DNA of 64,000 bases from Aromatoleum tolulyticum (GCF_900156155.1 NZ_FTMD01000005.1:62001-126000); one strand, 5' to 3'; positions 42,665-53,065 are shown, counted from the stretch's first letter. The notes: a model not told the origin generated them from the sequence alone. Numbers and translations are program-made.

Positions 42665-42974
42665 GGGCGACGCCCGGCGGCAGGTTCGCGGACCCGGAAT
42701 GGTCGGTCGGGGATTTTCCGCAGGTGGAGGACTGGTTCGGGCGCATGCCGGCGCCGGGCGCACCCGCCGCGTGGTGCGGCACTTTGCACTGGACAAGTTG
42801 TTTTACTAGGTCGAAAGTAATACGACTTGCGGCGCCGGAACCGGCTTCGAAGGCGCCAGAATGCGGTTCGTCGACCGCTGCGATCGCGTCACGGTGTCGG
42901 CAGTATTCATCGCGCGATACGTGTCGTAGCGGGCGGGAGCTGTCGGCGACCTCACCATTCCCGAGGGGGACACC
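42665..42974. other. 310-base gap, no gene seen; possible promoter of the kinase operon
   Basis: No coding frame is convincing here. The middle has an AT-rich patch around 42785-42830, with TTGTTT and TACGAC separated by 17 bases as a weak sigma70 candidate. GAGGGGG lies just before the kinase ATG at 42975. Confidence 0.3.
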
Positions 42975-45900
42975 ATGAGCCCCGGTCGATCCACTCTGCG
43001 ATATCCGGACGTGGGGCCACCTGCCGGGCGGCTCCGGCAGTCGCTGCGCGCGGCGCTGCTGCGTCTCTCGCTCGCGTCCCTCATGCCGCTGGCGCTCGTG
43101 ACGGCGGCGTTCTTGTGGATGCAGTGGGACATCCATCGTACGGCCGCAATCGAAGGTTTGCGTCAGCGGGTGCAGACGCTCGCGCTGGCGGTGGAACAGG
43201 AACTCGGCGTGAACCTGGCCATCGTGGGGACGCTCGCTGCCCTTCCGGAGATCGACGCGCGGGATTGGGCCCAGTTCCATGCCGTCGCCACGGCTGCGAT
43301 CCGGCCCCGTGGCTTGAGCTGGATCGTGCTGGTGGAGCCGTCCGGGCAGCAAGTGGTCAATACGAGCGGTCCGTTCGGCGCACCGCTACCCAATCTGCTG
43401 CAGATTTACGCGAAGCGGCAGGACATCGAATGGCAAGGGCGGCAATTGCCTTCCTACGATGCGAAATTCGAGTCGGTGCTCGCGGGGCAGCCGACCGTCA
43501 GCGATCTGTTCTACGGGCCGGTGGTCAAGCGACCGGTGCTGAGTGCGGGCGTGCCGGTGCTGCGCAACGGTTCGTCGAGTTTTTTTCTGCTCATGGCGGT
43601 GACGCCTGATGCACTGAGCGCGCTGCTTGGGAAGGAAGGCACGTCGAGCACGGGACTTTCGGCGATTTTCGACGGCAGCGGGCGAATCATCGCGCGCAGC
43701 GTCGATGCAGCCCGGTTCATCGGTCTGCGCGCTCCGCCGCCGTTCGACCAGAGCGCCATGCTGCCGCAGGAAGGCGTGGGCGAAACGAACAATCTGGAAG
43801 GCGTGCCCGTCGTCTATGCCTATCGGCATCTGTCGCTTGCCGACTGGACCGTCGCGGTCGCCATTCCGCGGCAGGAGATTTTCGCCCCGGTGTACCGCAC
43901 GTTTCTTCCGTGGCTCGCCGCGACACTGCTCCTGCTCGGTATCGGGATCTACCTCGGTCAGCGGCTGCAGCGCCGGCTCGTCGTCCCGCTGACTGCACTG
44001 GCTGCGTCCGCCGATGCGATGCAGCGCGGGGAGATGCCCTTCATCCCGGCGACCAGCATTCGGGAGGTCGACACCTTGTCCCATGCATTGCAGCAGGCTG
44101 CGCGGGCGGAGCGGGCGGCACGCGAGGACCTGGAGCAGCGCGTCAGGGAGCGCACCGCCAGCCTGGAAGACAAGTCGCACCAGCTGGAACAAACGGCTGC
44201 GGCCTTGCGGGCAAATGAAGCACAGCTGGAGGCGTTGATCGAGAATACGCCGGCGATCATCTTCATGAAGGATCCGGACGGACGTTACGTCCTCGTCAAC
44301 CGCCACTTCGCGCAAACTTTCAATCTGCGCCGCGAAGAGCTCGTCGGCAAGACCGTCGGCGACATCTTCCCGCCGGACATTGCCGAAGCGCTGCGCGCGG
44401 CCGACCGCCGCGTGCTCGCCGGGGGCGTGCCGCAGGCTCTCGAAGAAGTCCTGCTGCAGGCGGGTGAGCTGCACACGTATCTTTCCATCAAGTTCCCGGT
44501 GCGCGATGCCGAAGGGCGTACCTACGCGCTGTGCGGCGTCGCCACGGACATCACCGAGCGCAAGCGCACCGAGCGTGCGCTGCAGCAGGCGCTCGCCTTC
44601 CAGCGGGCGATTCTCGATAGCGCGAGCTACGCGATCATCGCGACCGATACGACGGGCGTCATTCTTACGTTCAACCCCGCCGCCGAACGCATGCTGGGCT
44701 ATACCGCCGCCGAAGTGGAAGGCAAGGCGACGCCGGAGCTTTTCCACGATCCGGCAGAGATGGCGGTGCATGCGGAAGCGCTGGCGCGCGAGCTGGGCGA
44801 GCCGGTCGGTGCCGGCTTCGAGGTGTTCACGGTGAAGCCGCGGCGCGACCAGGCTGACGAGGAGGAGTGGACCTACGTGCGCAAGGACGGTACGCGCATC
44901 CCGGTGCTGCTGGCGATCACGGCGCTGCGGGACGCGCAGGGGGAGATCACGGGCTATCTCGGTATCGTCTCCGACATCAGCGAGCGCAAGCGCGCGGACG
45001 CGGAGATTCGCGCCGCCCGGGCGCGCTTTGCGGGGATACTGGAAATCGCCGCGGACGCGATCGTATCCATCGACGAGGCGCAACGCATCACCTTGTTCAA
45101 CAGGGGGGCGGAAAAGGTTTTCGGCTATCGCGCCGAGGAAGTGCTCGGGCAGCCGGTCGAGATGCTGGTTCCGGAACGCTACCGTGCGCGGCATCGCGAG
45201 TATGTCGCCGAGTTCGCGCGTGCCGGGGACGTCACGCGCCGGATGGATCAGCGTGCCCCGGTATTCGGATTGCGCCGCGACGGAACGGAATTCCCTGCCG
45301 AGGCGTCGGTCTCCAAGCTTGAGCTCACGGGCGAGATGGTGTTCACCGCGATGCTGCGCGATGTCACCGAACGCAGGCAGGCGGAAGCCGCGATCGAGCA
45401 CCTCAACCGCGCACTGGCGCGGCGCGCGGCCGAACTCGAGGGCGTCAACCGCGAGCTCGAATCGTTCTCGTATTCGGTGTCCCATGACCTGCGCGCGCCC
45501 TTGCGCAGCATCGACGGCTTCAGCCAGGTGCTGCTGGAGGATTATGCGGACAGGCTGGACGACGACGGGCGCGACTCGCTGCGCCGGGTGCGTGCCGCCA
45601 GTCAGCGCATGGCGCGGCTGATCGACGACATCCTCAAGTTGTCGCGCCTGTCGCGCGCGGAGATGCGCCGCGAACCGGTGGACCTGTCGGCCATCGCGCG
45701 GACGGTGGCGGACGAGCTGCGCGCAACGGAGCCGGAGCGCGAGGTGGAGTTCGTCATCGCCGAGGGCGTCACCGCCGCAGCCGATGCGCGGCTGATGCTG
45801 GTGGTGCTGGAGAATCTGCTCGGCAACGCGTGGAAATACACTGCACGACACCTGCGGGCGCGTATCGAGTTCGGCTCCGAATGCGGCGCGGACGGCTCCG

Positions 45901-46166
45901 TGGTCTATTTCGTGCGCGATGACGGCGCGGGCTTCGACATGGCATACGCCGGCAAACTCTTCGGCGCTTTCCAGCGGCTGCATGGCGAGGCCGAGTTCCC
46001 CGGCACCGGCGTCGGCCTCACCAGCGTGCAACGCATCGTGCATCGCCACGGCGGCGAGGTGTGGGCGGAAGGTGCCGTCGAACGCGGTGCGACGCTCCGG
46101 TTCACCCTGCCTGACGAACGCGCCGTGGGGTATCCGATGGACAAAACCTTGTCGGGAGAGACTTGA
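42975..46166 (+). CDS. hybrid-free multi-PAS sensor histidine kinase
   Basis: A 1063-residue kinase. Order: membrane helix (about 30-50), a periplasmic Cache-like domain (about 55-305), second helix (about 312-332, [19 protein letters not shown]), HAMP (about 334-385), coiled coil, three PAS domains (about 415-535, 545-680, 690-805; each ends with DITERKR, DISERKR or DVTERRQ), HisKA with H837 in [18 protein letters not shown], and HATPase with [28 protein letters not shown] and [12 protein letters not shown]. The GFDM/YAGKLF style matches phytochrome-like kinases that feed single-domain regulators such as the next gene. It begins a three-gene signalling operon. Confidence 0.9.
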   Translation: MSPGRSTLRYPDVGPPAGRLRQSLRAALLRLSLASLMPLALVTAAFLWMQWDIHRTAAIEGLRQRVQTLALAVEQELGVNLAIVGTLAALPEIDARDWAQFHAVATAAIRPRGLSWIVLVEPSGQQVVNTSGPFGAPLPNLLQIYAKRQDIEWQGRQLPSYDAKFESVLAGQPTVSDLFYGPVVKRPVLSAGVPVLRNGSSSFFLLMAVTPDALSALLGKEGTSSTGLSAIFDGSGRIIARSVDAARFIGLRAPPPFDQSAMLPQEGVGETNNLEGVPVVYAYRHLSLADWTVAVAIPRQEIFAPVYRTFLPWLAATLLLLGIGIYLGQRLQRRLVVPLTALAASADAMQRGEMPFIPATSIREVDTLSHALQQAARAERAAREDLEQRVRERTASLEDKSHQLEQTAAALRANEAQLEALIENTPAIIFMKDPDGRYVLVNRHFAQTFNLRREELVGKTVGDIFPPDIAEALRAADRRVLAGGVPQALEEVLLQAGELHTYLSIKFPVRDAEGRTYALCGVATDITERKRTERALQQALAFQRAILDSASYAIIATDTTGVILTFNPAAERMLGYTAAEVEGKATPELFHDPAEMAVHAEALARELGEPVGAGFEVFTVKPRRDQADEEEWTYVRKDGTRIPVLLAITALRDAQGEITGYLGIVSDISERKRADAEIRAARARFAGILEIAADAIVSIDEAQRITLFNRGAEKVFGYRAEEVLGQPVEMLVPERYRARHREYVAEFARAGDVTRRMDQRAPVFGLRRDGTEFPAEASVSKLELTGEMVFTAMLRDVTERRQAEAAIEHLNRALARRAAELEGVNRELESFSYSVSHDLRAPLRSIDGFSQVLLEDYADRLDDDGRDSLRRVRAASQRMARLIDDILKLSRLSRAEMRREPVDLSAIARTVADELRATEPEREVEFVIAEGVTAAADARLMLVVLENLLGNAWKYTARHLRARIEFGSECGADGSVVYFVRDDGAGFDMAYAGKLFGAFQRLHGEAEFPGTGVGLTSVQRIVHRHGGEVWAEGAVERGATLRFTLPDERAVGYPMDKTLSGET

Positions 46167-46167
46167 T

Positions 46168-46584
46168 ATGGACAACCGGATCGTACTGCTGGTGGAAGAC
46201 AACGCCGACGACGAGGCGCTTACGCTGCGCGCCCTGCGCAAGCACAACATTACCAACGTAGTGGTCAAGCGCGATGGCGCCGAGGCCCTCGACTACCTCC
46301 TCGGCGACGATGTGCTGCCCGCCGTGGTGCTGCTCGATCTCAAGCTGCCCAAGGTGGACGGACTCGAGGTGCTGCGCCGGCTGCGCGCCGATGCGCGCAC
46401 GCGCATCCTGCCGGTGGTGATCCTGACCTCGTCCAAGGAGGAAAGCGACCTGCTCGAGGGGTATGGACGCGGCGCCAACAGTTACATCCGCAAGCCCGTG
46501 GATTTCGTCGCGTTCATGGAAGCGGTGCGCCAGTTGGGTGTGTACTGGCTCGCACTCAACGAGCCGCCGCCGGTGCGGAGATAG
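46168..46584 (+). CDS. single-domain response regulator (Rcp1-like)
   Basis: A 138-residue receiver with no output domain. Acidic pair in LLVEDNADDEALTLRAL, phosphorylated D57 in VVLLDLKLPKVDG, T/S in ILTSSKEESD and K in SYIRKPVDF. The DNADDE and SYIRKPVDF sequences are typical of Rcp-type regulators paired with phytochrome-like kinases. It starts one base after the kinase stop region with GGAGA upstream and likely passes phosphate between the kinase and the next protein or a remote target. Confidence 0.94.
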   Translation: MDNRIVLLVEDNADDEALTLRALRKHNITNVVVKRDGAEALDYLLGDDVLPAVVLLDLKLPKVDGLEVLRRLRADARTRILPVVILTSSKEESDLLEGYGRGANSYIRKPVDFVAFMEAVRQLGVYWLALNEPPPVRR

Positions 46585-46588
46585 GGCG

Positions 46589-48694
46589 ATGGCCGGACTG
46601 CGGCTCAAGGTGCTGATCGTCGAGGATGTGGAGGACGATGCGCTGTTGATCGCGCGCGAGTTGCGGCGCGGCGGCTACGATCCGGTGCTCACGCGCGTGG
46701 AAACGGAGCCGGCCATGCGTGCTGCGCTGGACGAATGCAGCACGGTCGACATCATCATCTCCGACTACACGCTGCCGCAGTTCTCCGGTCCCGCGGCGCT
46801 GGAGGTGTTCACGCGCTGTCGTTGCGATCTGCCGTTCATCATCGTCTCGGGCACCATCGGCGAGGAAACCGCGGTGAGCCTGCTCAAGGCGGGCGCCCAT
46901 GATTTCATCCTCAAGAGCAACCTGGCGCGACTGGTGCCGGCGGTGGACCGCGAGCTGCGTGAAGTCGAGGTGCGTCGCGCGCGCCGCCGCGCCGAGGCAT
47001 GCCTGCGCGAGAGCGAGGAACGCTACGCGCTCGCGGCGCAGGGCGCCAACGACGGGCTGTGGGACTGGGATCTGCGCGCAGGGAGCGTCTATTACTCGCC
47101 GCGCTGGAAGGCCATGCTCGGTTACACCGAGGATGACATCGGCGACCGCATCGACGAATGGTTCTCGCGCGTGCACGAGGACGACCGGCCGGCAGTGGAA
47201 GCGCGGCTGCAGGCGCACCTTTCGGGCGCCACTGCGCATTTCGAGAGCGAACACCGCATGCGCAACAGGCGCGATGAAATCCTCTGGATGCTCACGCGCG
47301 GCCTCGCGGTGCGCGATGCGGATCGGCAACCTTACCGCGTCGCCGGTTCCCAGACCGACATCACCGAGCGCAAACTGGCCGAGGAGCGGCTGCGCTTCCA
47401 GGCGCTGCACGACGCCCTTACGGGCCTGCCCAACCGTACCCTGTTCATGGAGCGCCTGCAGTGCGCGCTCGAGGGCGGCGGAACGGGCGAACGCCGCTTC
47501 GCCGTGATGCTGGTCGACCTCGACCGCTACAAGATCATCACCGACAGCTTCGGTCACAGCGTCGGTGACGCGCTGGTGCTGGCCGTCGCGCGCACGCTTC
47601 AGGCCCGGATCGGCCCGCGGGATACCGTGGCCCGCCTCGGTGGTGACGAGTTCGCCGTGCTGGTCGAGGGGATGACCGGTGCCGACACGGCCGTCGCCTT
47701 TGCCGAGAGTTTCCAGTCGGCATTGACGGGGCCGCTGCCCATCGACGGCCACGAGGTGTTCACCACCGCCAGCATCGGCATCGTCTTGGGCCCCGAGCGA
47801 TACACCGCGCCCGAGGAGATGTTGCGCGACGCAGACACCGCCAATCAGCGCGCCAAGGCACAACGCAAGGGGCACTGCCAGGTGTTCGACACGGCAATGC
47901 ATACCTTTGCGGTGAACCAGTTGCGCCTGGAAACAGACCTGCGGCGCGCGGTGGAGCGCGACGAACTGGCGCTCTACTACCAACCACTGGTAAATCTCGC
48001 GAGCGGCGAGATCGACGGCTTCGAGGCCCTGCTGCGCTGGCGCCACCCCGAACGCGGCCTGATGTCGCCGGCGGAATTCATCCCGGTCGCGGAAGACACC
48101 GGCCTGATCGTGCCGCTTGGAAACTGGGCGCTGCGGGAAGCCTGCCGTCAGTTGAGTGCGTGGCAGGTGCAGTTCCCCGCGCTGCGTCCGAAGGTGAGCG
48201 TCAACGTTTCCGCGGTGCAGTTCGCCCAGCCGGACCTCGCGGACGTCGTCCTCCAGGCGCTGGCCAGCGCTCATCTGGAGGCCCGTTACCTGAAGCTCGA
48301 GATCACCGAAAGCGTTCTCATGGACAGCGGCGACGCGGCCATGCAGACGCTCGACCGGTTGCAGGACCAGCAGATCAAGTTCCTGATGGATGATTTCGGT
48401 ACCGGCTATTCGAGCTTGTCCTACCTGCACCGCTTTCCGCTCGACATCCTCAAGATCGATGCCTCCTTCGTGCAGAAGATGGAAAAGGAGGCCAAGCACG
48501 ACGAGATCGTGCAGGCGATCGTCGCGCTCGCGCGCAGCCTGAACATGGAGATCGTGGCCGAGGGGATGGAAACTCTCGGCACACTGGCGCGGCTGCGCGA
48601 GCTCAAGGTCGGCTTCGGCCAGGGGTACCTCTTCTCCCAGCCTCTGGACGCGGAGGCGGCCGGCCGCCTGCTGGCGAGCCGGCGGCACTGGTAA
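46589..48694 (+). CDS. response regulator - PAS - GGDEF - EAL protein
   Basis: A 701-residue cytoplasmic c-di-GMP enzyme. Receiver (about 5-125; IVEDVEDDALLI, phosphorylatable Asp in IIISDYTLPQ), PAS (about 145-265, ending DITERK), GGDEF (about 270-435; GGDEF intact at 351-355) and EAL (about 445-700; E479-A-L, DDFGTGYSSL, VAEGMET). Both catalytic centres look complete, so the output may be synthesis or breakdown depending on phosphorylation. It is the likely output of the kinase and receiver encoded just upstream. Confidence 0.93.
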   Translation: MAGLRLKVLIVEDVEDDALLIARELRRGGYDPVLTRVETEPAMRAALDECSTVDIIISDYTLPQFSGPAALEVFTRCRCDLPFIIVSGTIGEETAVSLLKAGAHDFILKSNLARLVPAVDRELREVEVRRARRRAEACLRESEERYALAAQGANDGLWDWDLRAGSVYYSPRWKAMLGYTEDDIGDRIDEWFSRVHEDDRPAVEARLQAHLSGATAHFESEHRMRNRRDEILWMLTRGLAVRDADRQPYRVAGSQTDITERKLAEERLRFQALHDALTGLPNRTLFMERLQCALEGGGTGERRFAVMLVDLDRYKIITDSFGHSVGDALVLAVARTLQARIGPRDTVARLGGDEFAVLVEGMTGADTAVAFAESFQSALTGPLPIDGHEVFTTASIGIVLGPERYTAPEEMLRDADTANQRAKAQRKGHCQVFDTAMHTFAVNQLRLETDLRRAVERDELALYYQPLVNLASGEIDGFEALLRWRHPERGLMSPAEFIPVAEDTGLIVPLGNWALREACRQLSAWQVQFPALRPKVSVNVSAVQFAQPDLADVVLQALASAHLEARYLKLEITESVLMDSGDAAMQTLDRLQDQQIKFLMDDFGTGYSSLSYLHRFPLDILKIDASFVQKMEKEAKHDEIVQAIVALARSLNMEIVAEGMETLGTLARLRELKVGFGQGYLFSQPLDAEAAGRLLASRRHW

Positions 48695-48715
48695 GGCTTG
48701 CGCCGGCTGCGAGGG

Positions 48716-50404
48716 TCAGTTGTCGCGCCCGCCGCGCCAGATCGACAGGAGCACCGCCACTCCACCCGCGACGGCGCCGAAGAAGCCCAGCAGTCCCAGC
48801 GTATTGAGCGCGGCGAAGCCCGGTTCGCGCGCGACCGTCATGACGATGGCCGAACCGATGATCAGTGCCGCGGTGACGATGCCGATCGTCATGCGCGTGG
48901 CGGCGCGGTCGAGCTGCTCGCCGAGGCGCTTGAGCGAGACGATGTCGACCTGCACCTGGAGTTTGCCGCGCCGCGCCGAGCGCAGAAGCTGGCTGAGGTC
49001 GCGCGGAAGGCCCGTAACCAGGTCCACGGCCTGCGCGAGTGTGCGCCAGCCGCGCTTGGCGACTGCTGCGGGGGCGTGGTGGGCGAGCAGCACGCGCCGC
49101 AGGAAGGGGGCGGCCTCGGCGCCCATGTCGAAATCCGGATCGAGCTGGCGGCCCATGCCTTCGAGCGTGATGAAGGCCTTGATCAGCAGCGACAGGTCCG
49201 ACGGCAGGGCAATGCCGTGCTCGCGCAGGATCATCACGAGATCGGACAACATCGCGCCGAGGTCGAGCTGCTTGAGGGGAACGCCCTTGTACTGGTCGAC
49301 GAAGGTGTCGATCTCGTGGCGCAGTCGTTCCGGCTCGGTATCCGGGGCTTCGGCGTCGCGCCATTCGAGCAGCACGTCGGCGACGGCCGCCGCGTCGTTC
49401 GAGACGAGGCCGTTGAGCAGGACGGCGAGCTCGTAGCGGCGCGATTCGGAAAGCCGGCCGACCATGCCGAAGTCGATGAAGGCGATGCGGTTGCCGTGCA
49501 GGTAGAAGACGTTGCCGGGGTGCGGGTCGGCGTGGAAGAAGCCGTCTTCCAGCATCATCTTCAGCACCGCTGACGCGCCGCGGCGGGCGAGGAGCTTGCG
49601 TTCGAGTCCCGCTGCATCGACGGCGGCCAGGTCGCGCCCGGCGATGCCGTCGATGTAGTCCTGCACGTTCAGGCGTTCGCCGCACCACTGCCAATGTACG
49701 CGCGGGATGACGATCTCGGGGCGGCCGATGAAGCTCGCCGCGATACGTTCGGCGTAGCGGCACTCGGCGGCGAAGTCGATCTCCCGGCGCAGCGACAGCG
49801 TGAATTCGCGCACGACCTCGCAGGGGCGGTAGCGGCGCAGGTCCGGCGCTTCGGCCTCGATGATCTCGGCGAGGCGGGCGAGCAGCCGGAGGTCCGCCTC
49901 GATGGTCGGGCGGATGCCGGGCCGGCGCACTTTCAGGATCACCGGGCGGCCGTCGTGCAGCCGGGCACGGTATACCTGCGCGAGCGAGGCCGCCGCGAGC
50001 GGCTGGGTGTCGAGTTCGGCGAATGCGGTTTCGGGCGTTTCGCCGAGATCCTCGGTGAGCTGTTCGCGCACCTGTTCGAAGGGCACGGCTGGGGCCGAAT
50101 CCTGCAGGCGACCGAATTCGGCGATCCATTCCGGCGGAAACAGGTCGACGCGCGTGGCGAGGATCTGGCCGAGTTTGATGAAGGTCGGTCCGAGCTCTTC
50201 GAAGGCGCGGCGCACGCGCGCAGGCGGTTCGAGGCGGGCGAGTTCCTCGGGTTCGTTCCAGTGCAGCGCCTTGCCGGCGCGCTCGAGCGTGTCGGCAAGG
50301 CCTATGCGGCGTACGAGATCGCCGAAGCCGTAACGGATGAGGACGGCGGCGATGTCGTGGGCGCGCGTCAGCTCACGCGCCGCGCCGATCGCTTTCCACA
50401 GCAT
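48716..50404 (-). CDS. ABC1/AarF/UbiB family atypical kinase
   Basis: A 562-residue membrane-associated ADCK-family protein. Kinase-like motifs: KxGQ in GPTFIKLGQILATR, Ala-rich loop AAASLAQVY, lysine in VILKVRRPG, FFHADPHPGN and FIDFGMVG. Two C-terminal helices (MTIGIVTAALIIGSAIVMTV and GLLGFFGAVAGGVAVLL) anchor it. UbiB-type members support ubiquinone or lipid metabolism as ATPases. The sequence is closer to the general AarF branch than to E. coli UbiB, so I give no symbol. It overlaps the preceding gene by TGATG; convergent with the c-di-GMP gene. Confidence 0.85.
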   Translation of the reverse strand: MLWKAIGAARELTRAHDIAAVLIRYGFGDLVRRIGLADTLERAGKALHWNEPEELARLEPPARVRRAFEELGPTFIKLGQILATRVDLFPPEWIAEFGRLQDSAPAVPFEQVREQLTEDLGETPETAFAELDTQPLAAASLAQVYRARLHDGRPVILKVRRPGIRPTIEADLRLLARLAEIIEAEAPDLRRYRPCEVVREFTLSLRREIDFAAECRYAERIAASFIGRPEIVIPRVHWQWCGERLNVQDYIDGIAGRDLAAVDAAGLERKLLARRGASAVLKMMLEDGFFHADPHPGNVFYLHGNRIAFIDFGMVGRLSESRRYELAVLLNGLVSNDAAAVADVLLEWRDAEAPDTEPERLRHEIDTFVDQYKGVPLKQLDLGAMLSDLVMILREHGIALPSDLSLLIKAFITLEGMGRQLDPDFDMGAEAAPFLRRVLLAHHAPAAVAKRGWRTLAQAVDLVTGLPRDLSQLLRSARRGKLQVQVDIVSLKRLGEQLDRAATRMTIGIVTAALIIGSAIVMTVAREPGFAALNTLGLLGFFGAVAGGVAVLLSIWRGGRDN

Positions 50405-51078
50405 CAGGTCTGCGGATCGCGCGGTCCGCCCTTCCCGTTATCCGAACCCGCCGGGTGCAGGCGGTCGGCGATGCCCCTGAGCATCCCCGAGGCGAGTGCG
50501 GCGAGCAGGCCCGCCTCGTTGCGTAGCGTCTGGGCGCCGCTTTGCACCTGCTCGCGCGTGAGGTCCGCGACGGCACGCGCGAGGTCGGCTCCGGCGTTGG
50601 CGACGCGGCCGCCGACTGCGGTGCCGCTGTTGCGGGCGTGCTCGGCGAGTTCGTGCAGCGTCGCGCGCGCGAGGCCGGTTGCACCGCGTCCCGCGTCGGA
50701 CAGCGTGCGCAGGAAGTTCGACTCCATGGCGCCCAACTGGTCGAGCGTGCCGCGAATTTCCTGGCGCGAGTACTCGCTGCCGCGCCCGACCGCCTCCTTC
50801 ACTGCGAGCAGCGTGGCCTGGGCGGCGGTCGCAAGGGCCTCGTCCAGCCCGCGCACCGCTTCGCGGATGGCTTCGGTGCGTTCGCGATCGGGACGTTCGA
50901 TGCCTTGCTGTGCCCCCTTGAGCACGGCGTCGGTGACCTGTTTGAGCGCGTCGGTGTCCAGCTTGCCGTGCGACAGCGCCCCCAGCGTGATCGTCCGCAC
51001 ACGTTCGGCGACCGCAGCCGGATCGCCATCGACTGCCGCACCCACGTCGCGTTCAATGCTTTCGAAGTCCTGACTCAT
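50404..51078 (-). CDS. DUF6781/phasin-like helical protein
   Basis: A 224-residue protein made almost wholly of amphipathic alpha helices (Ala, Arg, Glu, Gln rich), with no signal peptide or membrane helix. I recognise the type as DUF6781, similar in look to phasins and to Apo-E-like amphipathic proteins; function is unknown. Stretches include LKQVTDAVLKGAQQGIE, AIREAVRGLDEALATAAQA and ARATLHELAEHARNSGTAV. Its stop TGA overlaps the ATG of the ABC1 kinase gene, so the two are one translational unit. The ATG at 51078 is chosen because the upstream frame is random. Confidence 0.7.
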   Translation of the reverse strand: MSQDFESIERDVGAAVDGDPAAVAERVRTITLGALSHGKLDTDALKQVTDAVLKGAQQGIERPDRERTEAIREAVRGLDEALATAAQATLLAVKEAVGRGSEYSRQEIRGTLDQLGAMESNFLRTLSDAGRGATGLARATLHELAEHARNSGTAVGGRVANAGADLARAVADLTREQVQSGAQTLRNEAGLLAALASGMLRGIADRLHPAGSDNGKGGPRDPQT

Positions 51079-51281
51079 GAGCGTTCCCCTGTTCGTCCGG
51101 CGTCCGGCGGGGCGCCGATGCTGTTGCCACACGTTTGAAGTATGGCCTCCGGAAAGGTGGATGGCGATGGAATTTTTGACGCTATCCAGCCTGCAACGAT
51201 CCATTGCCGAGCGTGTCCTGCGCCCGGCGTGGCTTACCATTGCGCACTCGACTGTTCGACCGCATGTCCCCGCTCCCTGCC

Positions 51282-52769
51282 ATGTCCGATTCCGTTTCGC
51301 CTGTCTTCGCCGGCCTCGAACCTGCCCCCGTGTGGGCGCATTTCTCCACGCTTTGCGGCATCCCGCGCCAGTCCAAGGCAGAGGGCGCACTGCGCGACCT
51401 GCTGCGTGACCGGGCACTGGCGCGCGGACTTACCGTATCGGTCGATGCTGCCGGAAACCTGCTGATCTGCAAACCCGCAAGCCCGGGCTGCGAGGGTGCA
51501 CCGGGTGTCGTGCTGCAGGCGCATCTGGACATGGTGTGCCAGAAAACGGCCGGTTCGGCGCACGACTTTTCCCGCGACGCCATCTGCGTGGAGCGGGACG
51601 GCGACTGGCTCGCCGCCACGGAGACGACGCTCGGCGCTGACAACGGCATCGGCGTGGCGCTGATCCTCGCGGTGCTGGAAGACGATTCGCTCGCTCACGG
51701 GCCGGTCGAGGCCTTGCTGACCGTCGATGAGGAAGTCGGCATGGGCGGCGCGCAGGGGCTCGCTGCCGATGCGCTGCAAGGGCGGCTGATGCTGAACCTC
51801 GACACCGAGGAATGGGGCGAGTTCTTCATCGGCTGCGCCGGCGGGCTGGACGTGAACGTGCGGCGCGAGGGGCGGGCGGAGCCGCCCCCCGTCGGAACGC
51901 AACAGTGGCAGATCGAGCTGCACGGCCTGCGGGGCGGGCATTCGGGCGTGGATATCCACGAGGAGCGGGGCAACGCGATCAAGCTGCTGGTGCGCGTGCT
52001 GCGCGATCTGGAGCGCCGGTTCGACCTGCGCCTCGGCTCGCTCGAAGGCGGCTCGGCGCGCAATGCGCTGCCGCGCGACGCGCGGGCACGGGTGGCGCTG
52101 CGGGCTGGATGCGGCGACGAATTGACGCTTTTTCTCGCCGACTGGCAGGCGCAGCTGCGCGAGGAGTTGAAGGGCGTGGACGAGGGTGTGAGCCTGCGGG
52201 TGGCGCCCGTGACGGCCGCGGAAGTGGTGATGTCCGCGCCGGAGCAGGCAGTGTGGCTCGCGTCGCTGCACGCGGCGCCGCACGGGGTGCATCGCCGCAG
52301 CCTGAGCGTGCCGGGCGTCGTCGAAACGTCGAACAACCTCGGGATCGTCGCGCTGGGGCCGGAGGGCGGCTCGTGCAGCTTCATGGTGCGTTCGCTTCTC
52401 GACGGGGCGGCCCGCGCCCTCGGCGAGGAGATCGTCAGCCTCTTCGGGTTATCGGGAACGGCGGCCGAGGCGTCCGGTCATTACCCCGGCTGGGCGCCGA
52501 AGGCCGACTCGCCATTGCTGGCGCTGTGCCGCGACGTGTATCGGCGCGAGTACGGTGCCGAGTCGCGCGTGCAGGTCATCCATGCCGGGCTCGAATGCGG
52601 GCTCATCGCGGCGAAGTACCCCGATATGCAGATCGTGTCCTTCGGGCCGACGATACGCGGCGCCCACGCGCCGGGCGAGCGCGTCGAGATCGCGTCGGTG
52701 GGCCGTGTGTGGCACCTGCTGGGCGCGATCCTCGCGGCGATCGCCGAACGGCATGTGGAGGAAGCATGA
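51282..52769 (+). CDS. pepD: aminoacyl-histidine dipeptidase (PepD, M20)
   Basis: A 495-residue M20 metallopeptidase, broad dipeptidase acting on Xaa-His dipeptides. Metal-site blocks: LQAHLDMVCQK, TTLGADNGIGVAL, LLTVDEEVGMGGAQGL and MLNLDTEEWGEFFIGCAGG; the C-terminal HAGLECGLIAAKYPDMQIVSFGPT holds the last ligand. The frame opens at 51204; the ATG at 51282 (MSDSVSPVFAGLEP) gives the family-like start, though the ATG at 51264 cannot be excluded. The stop overlaps the next small gene (ATGA). Confidence 0.94.
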   Translation: MSDSVSPVFAGLEPAPVWAHFSTLCGIPRQSKAEGALRDLLRDRALARGLTVSVDAAGNLLICKPASPGCEGAPGVVLQAHLDMVCQKTAGSAHDFSRDAICVERDGDWLAATETTLGADNGIGVALILAVLEDDSLAHGPVEALLTVDEEVGMGGAQGLAADALQGRLMLNLDTEEWGEFFIGCAGGLDVNVRREGRAEPPPVGTQQWQIELHGLRGGHSGVDIHEERGNAIKLLVRVLRDLERRFDLRLGSLEGGSARNALPRDARARVALRAGCGDELTLFLADWQAQLREELKGVDEGVSLRVAPVTAAEVVMSAPEQAVWLASLHAAPHGVHRRSLSVPGVVETSNNLGIVALGPEGGSCSFMVRSLLDGAARALGEEIVSLFGLSGTAAEASGHYPGWAPKADSPLLALCRDVYRREYGAESRVQVIHAGLECGLIAAKYPDMQIVSFGPTIRGAHAPGERVEIASVGRVWHLLGAILAAIAERHVEEA

Positions 52770-52975
52770 ATCCCGAGCACCTCGAAGCGCTCGTCACCAC
52801 CGCGATGCCTTTCGGCAAGTACAAGGGGCGGCTGATCGCCGATCTTCCGGGGAACTACCTGAACTGGTTCGCCCGCGAAGGCTTTCCTCCGGGCACGTTG
52901 GGGCAGCTGCTCGCGCTGATGCACGAACTCGATCACAACGGCCTCTCCGGGCTGCTGACGCCGCTGCGGAAGTGA
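52766..52975 (+). CDS. DUF3820 small protein
   Basis: A 69-residue protein, MNPEHLEALVTTAMPFGKYKGRLIADLP at its start. The PFGKYKG...DLPxxYLxWFxREGFPPGxLG pattern is the DUF3820 family, described in Pseudomonas as a putative quorum-sensing-regulated virulence factor; the pattern also occurs next to exonuclease domains. Role unknown. GGAGG lies six bases upstream, and ATGA overlaps the pepD stop. Confidence 0.8.
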   Translation: MNPEHLEALVTTAMPFGKYKGRLIADLPGNYLNWFAREGFPPGTLGQLLALMHELDHNGLSGLLTPLRK

Positions 52976-53065
52976 TCGCGGCGTTGTCGAATTCGAAAGC
53001 AAGGACCGGAGTGTGTTCGGCGCCACGGATGCCTACAGTGAGGTTCACCGGATTCTGACGGGGCG

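Noticed and set aside
42785-42830. Sigma70 promoter before the sensor kinase
   Set aside because: Several poor -35/-10 pairings are possible in the AT-rich patch and none stands out, so it is only mentioned in the gap entry.
43386-46268. 960-codon minus-strand frame opposite the sensor kinase
   Set aside because: Complementary-frame shadow of the kinase gene, which has all its PAS, HisKA and HATPase motifs on the plus strand.
46556-48688. 710-codon minus-strand frame opposite the receiver-GGDEF-EAL gene
   Set aside because: Shadow of a gene with intact GGDEF and EAL motifs; no domain recognisable in the antisense translation.
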